Made by a program: the position numbers and the translations under genes. A stretch of 64,000 bases of DNA from an uncultured Clostridia bacterium (lineage in GTDB: Bacteria; Bacillota; Clostridia; Oscillospirales; Acutalibacteraceae): NCBI GenBank assembly GCA_947630285.1, contig CANRHD010000008.1, positions 1-64,000 on the forward strand, given 5' to 3'. Each line of letters begins with the position of its first letter. The stretch's first letter is position 1. Of the stretch, positions 1 through 9,234 are shown piece by piece. The notes below the pieces were generated by a model that did not search any database, was not told the DNA's origin, and was given only the letters and a program-made list of their open reading frames with translations.

Positions 1-12
1 TATGTTTTTCAT
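1..12 (-). CDS. Start of an unidentified gene, cut by the left window edge
   Basis: On the minus strand an ATG at 12..10 follows a near-perfect ribosome binding site, AAGGAGG, with a 6-nt spacer. Only four codons (M-K-N-I) are inside the window, so no product can be named. The RBS quality makes this a real start rather than chance. The gene would be transcribed in the same direction as the dockerin gene at 356-5659, which lies upstream of it. Confidence 0.6.
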
Positions 13-355
13 CTTTTACCTCCTTATAAATCCCAAAAATATCACCCTCCCCTTTGCATTTATACAAAAAATATATTTTATACAATGCGGAAAACATTTG
101 CCGAAACCCAATAACATTTGCAAACATGCACGCCGCAAACAATAGAGAATGGGATCAAAATAGCTATCACTCTATATATTGATCTGCTACGGCAGGGTTC
201 AAAGCTACCGTTCACCGACAATGTTAAATATTTTTTTTGATAATTTCCGGGGGAATCAGCGATATATAGGAATGTGGTTACTCATTTTAAGCGATGGCGC
301 AAACCGATGTGGTGATGGCTTACGCCACCGCAAATAATATTAAATTAATTAACTA
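13..355. other. Intergenic gap left of the dockerin gene
   Basis: This 343-base stretch holds the RBS of the truncated gene at the window edge and AT-rich TATAAA-like hexamers near 60-85 that could form its minus-strand promoter. Near 290-335 there are two GATGGC copies and a GGTGGC/GCCATC hairpin downstream of the dockerin stop codon, but no U-run follows, so I do not call it a terminator. I see no coding sequence here. Confidence 0.4.
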
Positions 356-3300
356 TTATTTAGTCTGAGCAACCTGAGTACCGCCGGAAGATGCAGTCTT
401 AATAGCGCCATAGTCTGTGACATCTATAAGGCCGTCACCTGAGGTGTCGCCGGCAGTTTCATAGACATTGAGGAGTGTGTCGAGACGGTTCATGTGTTTA
501 TCAACACCGAAGGTATCAAATCCGTCTACAGCACCGTCGCCGTTTACATCGCCATAGATTATAACGAAGTACTTGGCAACCTCAACATCACCGTCAGTAA
601 GCTTGACTGTTACAGTCGCACCAGTACCGAACATACCGTATTCGTTGGTCTTGCCCTCGATCTTAGTGCCGGGGGTCTTGCACTCAACTTTTGCGAGAAG
701 GTCGTCGATGGAGTCCATTGAACCGGGTGTGATACCCTGAATGAACCTGACATCCTGCTTAACCTGCTCAACAGCGTTTGCATCGGTAGACTCGATTGCA
801 ACATCAATCTTAAAGTTCTTGATAGCGTCACGAAGCTTCTCGGCAGCAGCGTCAACGGCTTTCTTATTCTTAACCGTGTTAAGCCTGTCATAGGCCTGGA
901 AAGTGATAGCCGATCTGCTGTAAAGTATGCCGGTGTATTCCTCGTCGCCGCCTGCAAGATTTGTAGCTACTTTGTCCACAGAACCTTCGCCCGTAGCGTT
1001 GTAAGCAACGCCGAGAGCTTCAAGAAGCTGTGCGAAAGCCTCTGCCTCGTCTTTGCTTTCATCGGCAAGCTGATACAATGAACCGTAACAGTCAATGATG
1101 TTGTTAGCCTGCGAGATGACTGCATTGAGCTCGAAATCAAGATAGCCGTTTTCCTTCATTGATTTTTCTTTCTCAAGAAGTTCGTTCTGCGCTACCATGA
1201 GTTCGTACTTAGCATCGAAGACTTCAGCCTCCGATTGGGACTTAAGCGCTTCCTGCGCAGCAGCAAGAGCCGCTGTGTAGCGTGCCCATGAATCCTTTGA
1301 ATACTTAGACTCATCATACTTCTGGTTAGTTGCATATGTGATTTCTTTTGTAAGGAAATCAGTATCAGCAGTCTTAGCGTTAGCTTTCATGAAGTCATAG
1401 TAATACTGGAGCTGGGCTTCCTGGTCATAGATCTCAAGGTCTGTATGCGTTGCAGGAACATAGTTTTCAAGCTCTTGGGCGTAAGCGTCCATATCGGGCT
1501 GAACAAGAGTCTTCTCGATAGCCGCCTTAACCTTTTCAGAATTTTTACCTGTTACTGCATTTTCAACAGCCTTGATAGTCTCATATGACGCGCCGTCGTT
1601 CTCAATATAAGCCTTGGGTTCTGCCGGAGGTGTAGCTGACTTAATCATGTTACGGGCCGCTGTTCTCTGTGCTTCATACTTGAAGTACTCGAAGAGCTTG
1701 TAGTCCTGATAGTTAATGTCTCTATTCGGGTCAGTCTCAAGAGAATTAAGCTTATTGGCTACAGTTTCAACCGTAACATCAGATGTAGCTCTCTTAAACT
1801 CGTTCAATGCCACGTAAGCTTCTTCAAGAGCCTGGATAGCAGGTTCTATCTGAGACTGTACGGTTTCAACATAGTCAGTTCTCTTTGCCACACCTGCGAG
1901 TTTAACTACCTTTTCCAAAGCCTGTTCGTAGGTTTCAAACGCAGAAGCTGCGCTCGGCTCGTAGTCAGAAGCCCTGAGGTTGAGGCCAACATACTCATTC
2001 GCTACATTGGCTATGTTAGAGTCGTTGTAGTAAATGAAGTCAACTTCGTAGTCTTTACCGGAATTACGGTATTTGATAGTGGTCATACCCATATCATAAA
2101 CGCCGTATTGAGCTTCCGCAGCAAAGCTTTCGGCAGTTACGCCGGCCTTTGCCCTGTAAAGACGACCTGTTGAGGACGATACCTGACCGTCTTTCGGGTT
2201 CTTATAAACGGTTACGAAGCCTGCTTCTCCAACCTTGTCGATATGCTCGAAATACTTGGCGGCTTCGCCGGAAATCGCTTTACCGTTAGTACCGATTGAA
2301 GCAGGATCTCTGCTACTAGGATCAAAAATAGTTCCTGCACCCTTATACGAAACAGTGGCTGTGTAGTTAGTAATTGTGTCAAAAGCGTCTTCTGTAAACT
2401 CGTACTTCTTGTACTTGTTGTTAACTGTGTAGTCCTTATCAACTTCGCCGGCCTCTTCATTGAGCTGGTCGGTTACATCGGATACATAAGCGTAAGCAAC
2501 CTTTGTACGTTCACCGCCGAGGTCTTTACCGTTCTTGCCGTTGAACTTATAGGTGATGGTAGCCTTGAAGGTACCTTCGCCGGCAACGGTAAGCGGAATG
2601 TCAGCCGTTTCACCGGGATTGACCTTAACCGGGAACTGAGCGGTCGTAGAAACGCCGTTTGTAAGCTCAACATTGGAAATGGTGATAGTATACGCACTGT
2701 CCTCTGTAGAAGAGTTCCTGTGTGTAAGAAGCATACCACTTGATGAGTTATACACTCTCAATTTCGGGTTGTTGGTTGAATGTTGATAAGTTGAACCCCA
2801 GTCATTTGTAATATAAGCAGTGGGCTCTTCGTACTTCTGCGGATCTACAGTCCAACCGATGAAGAAATTGGCTATAGGAAGTACAGTGTCGAGGAGACCG
2901 TTGTTATAAAGTGCGCCGAGGCTCTGAACAAGCTTTTTAACTACGGCTACAATGTTCTTGTGGGCGGTTTTTGCACCATCAATTTTAAGAAGTGAATCCA
3001 CAGAATTGATTGTGTTTGTATCAATAAGAGCACCGCCTGCAACCTTGCTTGTAATGCCGTTGAGAAGGCCTACTACGACCTTAACAAGGTTATCGGCAAT
3101 GTGATCCTGTGTAAATACGCCGTCCGGAATCTTGAGCATGCCCAAAAGCTTAGGTACATCAAGACCTGTGATTGCATCAACAAGGCCGCCCTTGAGGATC
3201 TTCTCAAGGAATGAATCTGAGCCGTAAGTACATGTAAGACCCGAGTCATTAAGAAGCTGGTTAAACGGAAGAAGCTTAAGAAGAATGGTATCAAGCTTAT

Positions 3301-5659
3301 TGAACGGGTTTTCATAAGAAGCGAGAGCTACCGTAGAACCGCAGTCAATAATATTGCTAAACTTCCATGTCCACTCGGTTTCAGTAGAGAGAGCCCAGTC
3401 GATAATCCAGTCAACCATGCGAAGCCATGATGCATTTTCCGGAGTCTCTGCGCCAATATACTGAGAGTTGGCCTTGAAAGTCATACCATCCGCTGTGTCT
3501 TCGGGAAGTGCGCCCATGGTCTTCATTACGCCGTAGTAGCCGTTAGCAGCGTCGTCTTCGCCCAAATCGGCAAGGTTACGGAGATAATAAACACCGAGGT
3601 TTACTCCCATATAAATTACTGTGTCAAGCCAGTAATTTGAATCTTTACCGGCGAGCATCGTTCTGTTTTCAGCCGTATAATCCGTATAAATCATAGCGTC
3701 GAAATCGTAAGTAGGCATAAGCTGTGTGCAAAGCTCACGAACTACTACCGCTCCGATAGCAAGCATAGGCTGATCGATGATGTCGTCGGAGAACTTAATC
3801 TGCGGCATTATGAGCTTAACAAGCTCGCAGATAAGTCCGTTGACAGCCTGTTCAGTCGTGCCGTTCATCATCTTGTCATAGAACTGAGCGTCCATGTAAT
3901 ACTCGTCAAGAATTTCCTCGGGAGCGAGAGCAAATACAGCCCTTGCGCCTTTCTTGATATTCTCGATAAGCTTGCTGTTGTCGCCCTTTGTCCAATTAAA
4001 GACTTCGTCACGCTTAACAGTCTTGCCTTTAACTTCCCACTCGCTGTTGATGAACAACTGAATGAGGTCATAAACGAAATCGTTAAGACCGCCGAGGATT
4101 GTGTTGTAACCTGCCTTGGAGGTACCGCCGACAGAGGTCGGGATATACTTATCCATAAAGCCGGTTGCAGGAATCTTATAATCCCAGTTGATCATGTTGT
4201 AGAAGGCAGAGATATTATTCGGGATTTCACCTACAAAGAAATCGTCCTGATACCTGTAGTAAGGTACGCCTTTGATTACTTTATAATCTGTGTACTCCCA
4301 GGTGTAATATTTCTGATCGCTTGTGAAGAAGTTGTCTGGGTTACCTGTTGATGAGACAAGCGCCTGAACTTCAGGGCTGCCTTTCTTACCAACCTTGGTA
4401 AAGGTTACATCAAATGCGCTTGCGATAGCCTTTTTAACAGAACCATTAAGAACTGTGGGAGCCATCTCGTTGAAAATATACGGAATGAACTTGTAAAGAA
4501 GTCCGGCTAAGGAATCTTTTCCGTTAATTTCAAGGGTAAGAGCGCCGCTGTCAAAGGCAGATTTAACTGAGGGAAGCCAATACGATGACTGAATGTTACC
4601 GTTAAGGTCGGTTTTGCCGTCAGCCTTATACCATTTAAGTGTCTGGTCGCCGTTATAGCCCTCGGGAGCTACATATAAATATGTACCCGAACCCTCGTAC
4701 TCTTCGGTTTCCGACTTGGTATAGGTAACTGTTTCTTTGAAGCCTGCTTCTTCCTTACCGAGCGCACTCTTGTAATTGTAGTCATACTGCGTTATGGTGT
4801 TGTCACCGATAACGAAGTACCTTGTTGTATCCTCCGGAGTGGTCGGAAGAGCTGCTGTGTAGCCAAGATCACTGCCGTCTGCGCCGACTCTGTATGAGGT
4901 CCAGCTCATGGGCTTTGTGAACAAGCCGTTTACAAAACTCTGTGCGGTTGTCATAAGGTCGGACTCGACATTGCCGAGAACAGTTCTCTGGTCGGCTTTG
5001 TCGTCGGGCCTTGAGAACAACGGCAATACAAAAGCGTTGATCATCTTGGGAAGGTCAACAATAAGCTTGTTGATACCGGAAAGGTCAAGACCCGTAATGA
5101 AGTTCTTGATCATACCAAGCTCGAGGCCGTTTGTGAAAACGGTGTCAATTACGGCGCCGTTGTCATCAAGAGTGTCCAAGATACCCTGGACTATCCTGAG
5201 CTGGTCGGTATTTTCCCTCGACATGCCGCTGTATGTGTTGTTCCAAGTTTTAAGGTTGACTTCTTCAACAATACCGAGATTAACAATACCCTTAGCGATT
5301 GAGCCGATAGTGCTTGTAAGCAAGCTTGCGGCGCTGTCTAAGGTCTTGCATATCTCGTTTACCGATGTAAGGTTAACATAGAGCTGAATCTTTGTAATCA
5401 AAAGGTTTACATTGACAAGGTAGCCCATATTAAGACTTGTCATCGGGGCAAGGAGATTGTCAAGCGAGTCAAACAGGATTGACATTCTCTCTTCTGTTGA
5501 AAGTCTTGTAACAGTACCGTAAGGTGAATAGGCTTGCAAGTCTTTCAAGTTCTGTACTGTCTGATAACTTGCCTTTGCAGCAGATGCACCAACAGATACA
5601 CTTGAGAAAATCATGAGCACTGTTAAGAGTACACTTAACAGCTTCATTGACTTTTTCAT
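356..5659 (-). CDS. Very large secreted protein with C-terminal type I dockerin
   Basis: This 1767-residue protein starts with a clear signal peptide (MKKSMKLLSVLLTVLMIFSS, cleavage probably after VGASA). The bulk has no family I can name. Residues about 1200-1600 are rich in long charged helices of the FIVAR-like type. The last 70 residues hold a dockerin: two calcium-loop repeats, DVNGDGAVDGFD and DTSGDGLIDVTDY. Just before them is the GTGATVTVKL...YFVIIYGD module that commonly precedes dockerins in ruminococcal proteins. Dockerins bind cohesins on scaffoldins, so the protein is probably docked to a cell-surface complex. No catalytic glycosidase motif was recognised, so a structural or adhesive role is possible. 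The RBS AGGAGG lies just upstream of the ATG. Expression appears to start from a strong promoter at 6026-6054 through a long structured leader. Confidence 0.85.
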   Translation of the reverse strand: MKKSMKLLSVLLTVLMIFSSVSVGASAAKASYQTVQNLKDLQAYSPYGTVTRLSTEERMSILFDSLDNLLAPMTSLNMGYLVNVNLLITKIQLYVNLTSVNEICKTLDSAASLLTSTIGSIAKGIVNLGIVEEVNLKTWNNTYSGMSRENTDQLRIVQGILDTLDDNGAVIDTVFTNGLELGMIKNFITGLDLSGINKLIVDLPKMINAFVLPLFSRPDDKADQRTVLGNVESDLMTTAQSFVNGLFTKPMSWTSYRVGADGSDLGYTAALPTTPEDTTRYFVIGDNTITQYDYNYKSALGKEEAGFKETVTYTKSETEEYEGSGTYLYVAPEGYNGDQTLKWYKADGKTDLNGNIQSSYWLPSVKSAFDSGALTLEINGKDSLAGLLYKFIPYIFNEMAPTVLNGSVKKAIASAFDVTFTKVGKKGSPEVQALVSSTGNPDNFFTSDQKYYTWEYTDYKVIKGVPYYRYQDDFFVGEIPNNISAFYNMINWDYKIPATGFMDKYIPTSVGGTSKAGYNTILGGLNDFVYDLIQLFINSEWEVKGKTVKRDEVFNWTKGDNSKLIENIKKGARAVFALAPEEILDEYYMDAQFYDKMMNGTTEQAVNGLICELVKLIMPQIKFSDDIIDQPMLAIGAVVVRELCTQLMPTYDFDAMIYTDYTAENRTMLAGKDSNYWLDTVIYMGVNLGVYYLRNLADLGEDDAANGYYGVMKTMGALPEDTADGMTFKANSQYIGAETPENASWLRMVDWIIDWALSTETEWTWKFSNIIDCGSTVALASYENPFNKLDTILLKLLPFNQLLNDSGLTCTYGSDSFLEKILKGGLVDAITGLDVPKLLGMLKIPDGVFTQDHIADNLVKVVVGLLNGITSKVAGGALIDTNTINSVDSLLKIDGAKTAHKNIVAVVKKLVQSLGALYNNGLLDTVLPIANFFIGWTVDPQKYEEPTAYITNDWGSTYQHSTNNPKLRVYNSSSGMLLTHRNSSTEDSAYTITISNVELTNGVSTTAQFPVKVNPGETADIPLTVAGEGTFKATITYKFNGKNGKDLGGERTKVAYAYVSDVTDQLNEEAGEVDKDYTVNNKYKKYEFTEDAFDTITNYTATVSYKGAGTIFDPSSRDPASIGTNGKAISGEAAKYFEHIDKVGEAGFVTVYKNPKDGQVSSSTGRLYRAKAGVTAESFAAEAQYGVYDMGMTTIKYRNSGKDYEVDFIYYNDSNIANVANEYVGLNLRASDYEPSAASAFETYEQALEKVVKLAGVAKRTDYVETVQSQIEPAIQALEEAYVALNEFKRATSDVTVETVANKLNSLETDPNRDINYQDYKLFEYFKYEAQRTAARNMIKSATPPAEPKAYIENDGASYETIKAVENAVTGKNSEKVKAAIEKTLVQPDMDAYAQELENYVPATHTDLEIYDQEAQLQYYYDFMKANAKTADTDFLTKEITYATNQKYDESKYSKDSWARYTAALAAAQEALKSQSEAEVFDAKYELMVAQNELLEKEKSMKENGYLDFELNAVISQANNIIDCYGSLYQLADESKDEAEAFAQLLEALGVAYNATGEGSVDKVATNLAGGDEEYTGILYSRSAITFQAYDRLNTVKNKKAVDAAAEKLRDAIKNFKIDVAIESTDANAVEQVKQDVRFIQGITPGSMDSIDDLLAKVECKTPGTKIEGKTNEYGMFGTGATVTVKLTDGDVEVAKYFVIIYGDVNGDGAVDGFDTFGVDKHMNRLDTLLNVYETAGDTSGDGLIDVTDYGAIKTASSGGTQVAQTK

Positions 5660-6019
5660 GTCTTTTCAATTCCTCCTACTTTTTTTGTTTTAATCCTTTG
5701 AAAAATGCCGTCGCATCCAGATACCAAATACCGATGGGATGCAGTCATCGGCGTTTGTGGACTGCGTTTGTTTCCGCCTCTGACCACCTTTAATAATATA
5801 AAGGAGGTTTCCGCAAACTTTTGTCCGGGTTGTTACTCGGTCTGCCCCCCACCATTCCCACAAGCATGTAAGCTGATGGGAGACGATGATACACACCCGA
5901 GTAAATTTATTACCAAAGGATGTGTATCAAACAGGGTGGCGTCTACGCAAAAATATGCGAGTTTGACAAATGCGGCTAAAAATTTAGTCACTTCGCCCTA
6001 TAACACCATTCCTATGGTT
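5660..6019 (-). promoter_or_regulatory. Long structured 5' leader RNA of the dockerin gene
   Basis: About 360 nt separate the predicted transcription start (near 6019) from the ATG. On the minus strand it holds an 11-bp hairpin at 5888-5938 (GATACACATCC with GGGTGTGTATC), an 8-bp hairpin at 5784-5807, and a possible H-type pseudoknot: GGCG/CGCC (5775-5778 with 5750-5753) interlocked with GCAGTC/GACTGC (5760-5765 with 5741-5746). The last element is a nested hairpin, GCCG and GCATCC pairing with GGATGC and CGGC (5707-5752), followed directly by ATTTTT, which resembles an intrinsic terminator. An alternative hairpin CCGATG/CATCGG (5731-5751) would preclude it. This is the layout of a riboswitch or attenuator, but I do not recognise a known class. 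The plus-strand ORF 5705-6124 is an accident of this region. Confidence 0.5.
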
Positions 6020-6025
6020 ACTGTA

Positions 6026-6054
6026 ATTATAAAATTTTCTCTCAAAAAAGTCAA
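6026..6054 (-). promoter_or_regulatory. Sigma-A promoter for the dockerin gene leader
   Basis: Reading the minus strand, TTGACT (6054-6049) and TATAAT (6031-6026) are separated by 17 bases. This is one mismatch from the housekeeping consensus. Transcription would start near 6019, giving the long leader. Confidence 0.75.
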
Positions 6055-6520
6055 TAATTCATTCACACTTTTTTACCGTTTTTATAGTTTTCACAAATAT
6101 TTTTGTGATTTTTGGGCAAAATGAGCAAATAATTTTGTCAATTTTTAAATAAAATTATGAACAAACTGTTAATATTTTAAATATAGCCATTTTTTAGTCA
6201 GAGTTTTGAACATTTTTAATAAATTTTATAGTTTTTTACGGGTTTTGAACATTTTTTTGACATTTTCTATATATTGTTTTTTTGTTTATTTTTAATCAAA
6301 ATATTGTGTATGGTGAAATTTTTGCCATTTTTTTGGCTTTGCGCAGGGTTGCGGCGAGTCGGAGGGTGCGAACCTTGAAAATTGAACATGATATATCAGG
6401 TAAACAGCCGGTGAGAGGTTTTTCCTGCGCTTTTTGAAAATTGTTTTCCTCCTGCTTTTTTTGAAAATGATTTTCCTGCGCTATTTGAAAATGGTTTTCC
6501 TCATACACTTTTTTGAATAT
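6055..6520. repeat. AT-rich gap with direct repeats, no gene
   Basis: The segment 6055-6310 is very AT-rich and contains two copies of GTTTTGAACATTTTT (about 6202 and 6241). From about 6420 to 6500 there are three imperfect tandem units of roughly 26 bases built on GAAAATNNTTTTCCTGCGC, itself close to the CCTGCGCTTTTTGAAG module of the dispersed repeat that follows. The small minus ORF 6296-6508 is the translation of these units (repeated ENHFQ) and has no RBS, so I leave it out. Confidence 0.55.
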
Positions 6521-6650
6521 AGAATTTCGCAGTCTGCGGACTGCGACGGGGGCGTTGCCCCTCGGCCCTTACCCTTTTGTCCGCTGCGCAGACATTTCCC
6601 CTGACAGGGGAATTTTCTTTTTGAAAAAAGACGGACAAAAACTTTGAATG
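6521..6650 (+). repeat. Dispersed multi-hairpin intergenic repeat, copy A (partial)
   Basis: It carries the modules GCAGTCTGCGGACTGC, GGGGGCGTTGCCCC, TTGTCCGCTGCGCAGACA, TTCCCCTGACAGGGGAA and the tail GAAAAAAGACGGACAAAAAC in the same order as copy B. The CAGCCTGTCGATAAACTG end and the AAACAGTC hairpin are missing. It lies 3' of the lipoprotein gene at 6749-7468. Confidence 0.85.
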
Positions 6651-6702
6651 TTTTTGGGGGGGAACTTTGAATGTTTGGCAAATCTATTTTGCGTCAAAAT
6701 AA

Positions 6703-6730
6703 GGGAGGTAGCTTTGCCGCCTCCCTCTTT
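6703..6730 (-). terminator. Terminator of the 6749-7468 lipoprotein gene
   Basis: GGGAGG/CCTCCC stem (6703-6708 with 6720-6725). On the minus strand it is followed by TTATTTTG. Confidence 0.6.
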
Positions 6731-6748
6731 TATTAACATTTTCAGCCC

Positions 6749-7468
6749 TTATTTTACGGTAAGGCCGCTTTCCACAAGCGCATGGTCGTCAACGGTATCA
6801 AATGCGGTATTATCCTTGCACACATAGGAAATCTGAATAAGCGTGTCGCCGTTCTTAATATAATAAAGTCTTTGCATCGACTGAACATCTTTCTTATTGT
6901 CGGCAAGAAGCTGCATAAACACGGTTATACAATCCAACTCCTTATCGCCGATTTTAAGAATTTCCTCCTCGGTGCTGTATTTGAGTTTTCCCTTATACCC
7001 TTCCTCCTCCTCGTTGAGCTTTTTCATAAACTCAACCTGGGTACTGATAGCGTCATACAAGGTTCTGCCCTTTAAAGAAGATGCAACGGGCTGTTCAAAC
7101 ATAATATTTTCGTTGTTTTTATAAATAAAGTTGCCGTCATCGTCGGTCTTCCAATCCTCGGGAAGCTCAAAATTAAACTGCGGAGTTTCGATTTTCGCCT
7201 TTTTGCCGTCAACTACCTTATTTGGGAAAGTGATAAAGTTTGTCTGCTTTTCGCCGCCCTCATATGTGATAATTTCGCCGTTGCTGTCGGTGGGATACAC
7301 GGCAATATCGCCCTGGGCGTTCAAAACCGTATTGCCCTCTTCGTCCGTAACAAGCAAATGCTCACTGCCGTCCGCACCCTTTATTATAGCCGCCTTTCTC
7401 CCACAGGAGGCAAAGACGCTTATACAAATAATCAAAACACACACAACTGCGATTATTCTTTTTTCCAT
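6749..7468 (-). CDS. Lipoprotein of unknown function
   Basis: The ORF track starts at 7495, but the ATG at 7468 has the RBS AAAAAGGAG at good spacing, so I use it (239 residues). It then begins MEKRIIAVVCVLIICISVFASCGRK: a lysine-containing short n-region, a hydrophobic segment and the lipobox FASC, so Cys is expected to be lipidated after signal peptidase II cleavage. The mature part is charged, with GADGSEHLLVTDEEGNTV and a C-terminal globular stretch (FNFELPEDWKTDDDGNFIYK) of the kind found in many small clostridial lipoproteins; no enzyme motif is visible. It has its own promoter (7514-7542) and terminator, so it is monocistronic. An extracytoplasmic binding or envelope role is inference only. 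Confidence 0.8.
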   Translation of the reverse strand: MEKRIIAVVCVLIICISVFASCGRKAAIIKGADGSEHLLVTDEEGNTVLNAQGDIAVYPTDSNGEIITYEGGEKQTNFITFPNKVVDGKKAKIETPQFNFELPEDWKTDDDGNFIYKNNENIMFEQPVASSLKGRTLYDAISTQVEFMKKLNEEEEGYKGKLKYSTEEEILKIGDKELDCITVFMQLLADNKKDVQSMQRLYYIKNGDTLIQISYVCKDNTAFDTVDDHALVESGLTVK

Positions 7469-7513
7469 CGGTAAAAACTCCTTTTTACTAAACAAGCTCC
7501 TATGCGTATTTTA

Positions 7514-7542
7514 ATTATAATTTCTTATTAAAAAAAAGTCAA
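7514..7542 (-). promoter_or_regulatory. Sigma-A promoter of the lipoprotein gene
   Basis: On the minus strand TTGACT (7542-7537) is followed after 17 bases by TATAAT (7519-7514). The gene start is about 45 bases downstream. Confidence 0.75.
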
Positions 7543-7561
7543 TACAAATTGCCGGGCAAAG

Positions 7562-7596
7562 CAAAAAAGAAGGCTCACAGCCTGTGACCGTGAGCC
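7562..7596 (-). terminator. Terminator after the three-paralogue membrane protein cluster
   Basis: GGCTCAC (7572-7578) pairs with GTGAGCC (7590-7596). On the minus strand a TTCTTTTTT run follows. Confidence 0.8.
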
Positions 7597-7637
7597 GTTG
7601 TATATTTATGGGGATATAAACTTAACAACTTTCTTTT

Positions 7638-8156
7638 TTATTCTGCTGACTCGGCAGGCTCTGTTGTGCTTACCTTATCGGCAATGTTATAGAAGAAATC
7701 CTTTGCGCTGGAGCCGATTCCCTCAATGGTATCGGCAGCACCCGACATATCAATTCCTCCGCTTAAGTTGTCGGTAAGACCGCCGAGCATATCAGTAATT
7801 GAGCCGAGTATATCGCTTCCGCCGTCCGAGCCGCTGTCCGCAGGAGGTGCGGCCGTTGTGGGAGCTTCCGTAGCGGCAGGAGCCTCGGTTGCCGGAGCTT
7901 CGGTAGCCGGAGCAGGAACAGTAACCGTTACGGTAACAGGCTGTGTAACAACCTTTTCTACAACATTATCTACAACAACCGCCTGGGGTTCTACTCTTTC
8001 TATCTTATGGCCGCCCTTGGAGCCGGCAAGATATACGCCTGCCGTAATTACGAGCGCCAAAACAACAGCGAAAAATCTCGCCCATTTTTTTCTGCCGTTG
8101 AGCTTCTTTTCTGCGATTTGCTCAGGGGTTAGCGGTGTTTTATTCTTTTTAGCCAT
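7638..8156 (-). CDS. Membrane-anchored protein with Ala/Thr/Pro linker (paralogue 1)
   Basis: 172 residues. It shares with its two upstream neighbours the N-terminus M-x-KK-x(3)-LTPEQIAEKK, a basic patch (NGRKKWARF) and one transmembrane helix at about 28-45, giving an N-in, C-out topology. The outside part has a VTVTVTVPAPATEAPATEAPAATEAPTT linker of the type that spans a wall, then a Gly/Ser/Leu-rich tail (DILGSITDMLGGLTDNL) that may be amphipathic. It lacks the larger globular domain of paralogues 2 and 3. It is last in the cluster before a good terminator. No family name is recognised; function unknown. Confidence 0.75.
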   Translation of the reverse strand: MAKKNKTPLTPEQIAEKKLNGRKKWARFFAVVLALVITAGVYLAGSKGGHKIERVEPQAVVVDNVVEKVVTQPVTVTVTVPAPATEAPATEAPAATEAPTTAAPPADSGSDGGSDILGSITDMLGGLTDNLSGGIDMSGAADTIEGIGSSAKDFFYNIADKVSTTEPAESAE

Positions 8157-8201
8157 ATCGCTTTGTTTCCTTTCTAAATATTTTGGAAAGCATCTGTGCT
8201 A

Positions 8202-9212
8202 TTAATATTTGAAGTTGCTGTATGTAGCCTCAACCGTGCCGTAGCCCGTACCTGTTGCAACGCTAAGCTCAAGAGACTTAACATCCATATAATAGCTGTA
8301 ATGAAGCTCTTTAAGGTTTCCGTTTTCTATAGTTAATGTAACCGCTATGTTTTTAAACTCAACATCTGCCGACTTAACCGAAAGAAGTCTGCTAAGTCCG
8401 CCCAATGCGTTGGCAACGCCTTCCTGAACCTCAGCCAAGGTGATGAAGTCGTTAGTGAGCCTTGAAATAGGTGTTGAATTGTCCTTCTGCGGATTTGAAG
8501 CCGCCGCAAGTGTGAATGAATACTTGTTACCCTCAACCTTAAGACCCTGAAGATCCTCGGCCTTAAGAGCGGTAGCCTTAAGCGGATAGTTCTTGTTGCC
8601 TGTTATTTCCTCTGCGTTGCCGCCCTTGGGAACAGTCTCCTTCTTATTGCCTGCGCCGAGGAAATTGCCTACAACCGAATTGATTGAAGCGTTCTCGTCA
8701 ACCATGTGGATAATTCTGTTCAATGCGTCTGTAGCGTTGCCTACATCGACATTTTCTATGTTGCAAGTTCTTGCCCAGGTGTAGCCGGCCTTTGCCGCCT
8801 TAGCTGTTGCCGCATTAATTGCGTTTGCCGCAGTAGCCGCCGCATTTGTATCAGCGGCCGCACCGCCGTTATTTGCCGCCGCACCGCTGTTATTTGTAGC
8901 TGTGCCGCCTGAATTTGAGGTATCGCCGCCGACCGCCGCCGTATCTCCGCCGACTGTTGCGGTATCGCCGCCGGTTGAGCCTGAATCCCAACCTGCCGAT
9001 GAATCTGCATTTGCCGCAGTATCCGCCGAAGTTGTGGTTTCGCTCTTAATCTCAGCCGAAACCTTTTTGCCGTTCGTCTGTGCAACCGCAAAAACGCCGC
9101 ATACAAGGACGAGGGCAACTACTATAGCCCAAAAACGGGTCCAACCGTTTGATTTACGAATTTTCTTTGCTGCCAACTCTTCGGGAGTGAGCAATTTATC
9201 TTTTTTTGACAT
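8202..9212 (-). CDS. Membrane-anchored protein with conserved outer domain (paralogue 2)
   Basis: 336 residues: MSKKDKLLTPEELAAKKIRK, a transmembrane helix at about 28-45, a Gly/Asp/Thr/Ala repeat linker (GGDTATVGGDTAAVGGDTS) and from about residue 140 a globular domain. This domain is clearly homologous to paralogue 3: GYxWxRTCxxxxVDVG, SVVGxFLGxGxKK, LKAEDLQGLKVEGNKYSF, SPQKDNSTPxSRLTND and a shared final YSNFKY. The RTC cysteine is conserved in both. The outer domain probably folds as beta-rich sheets, since alternate hydrophobic strands dominate its last 100 residues. There are 45 bases to paralogue 1 and 22 from paralogue 3, suggesting one transcript. Function not recognised. Confidence 0.8.
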   Translation of the reverse strand: MSKKDKLLTPEELAAKKIRKSNGWTRFWAIVVALVLVCGVFAVAQTNGKKVSAEIKSETTTSADTAANADSSAGWDSGSTGGDTATVGGDTAAVGGDTSNSGGTATNNSGAAANNGGAAADTNAAATAANAINAATAKAAKAGYTWARTCNIENVDVGNATDALNRIIHMVDENASINSVVGNFLGAGNKKETVPKGGNAEEITGNKNYPLKATALKAEDLQGLKVEGNKYSFTLAAASNPQKDNSTPISRLTNDFITLAEVQEGVANALGGLSRLLSVKSADVEFKNIAVTLTIENGNLKELHYSYYMDVKSLELSVATGTGYGTVEATYSNFKY

Positions 9213-9234
9213 ATCTAATTACCCCTATCCTCTC

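Noticed and set aside
5660-5940. Known riboswitch (c-di-GMP-I, cobalamin, TPP, c-di-AMP) for the leader
   Set aside because: I compared by eye with the conserved cores that I know and none fits; kept as an unassigned structured leader.
5705-6124. 139-residue plus-strand ORF opposite the dockerin leader
   Set aside because: No RBS, odd composition, and the stretch is explained by the structured minus-strand leader and promoter.
6370-6395. CTTGAAAATTGAACA, resembling the sequence before Firmicute rRNA genes
   Set aside because: No rRNA or tRNA sequence lies nearby; a short match in AT-rich DNA is not enough.
6296-6681. Small minus ORFs with repeated ENHFQ
   Set aside because: They translate the tandem repeat and repeat copy A; no RBS or homology.
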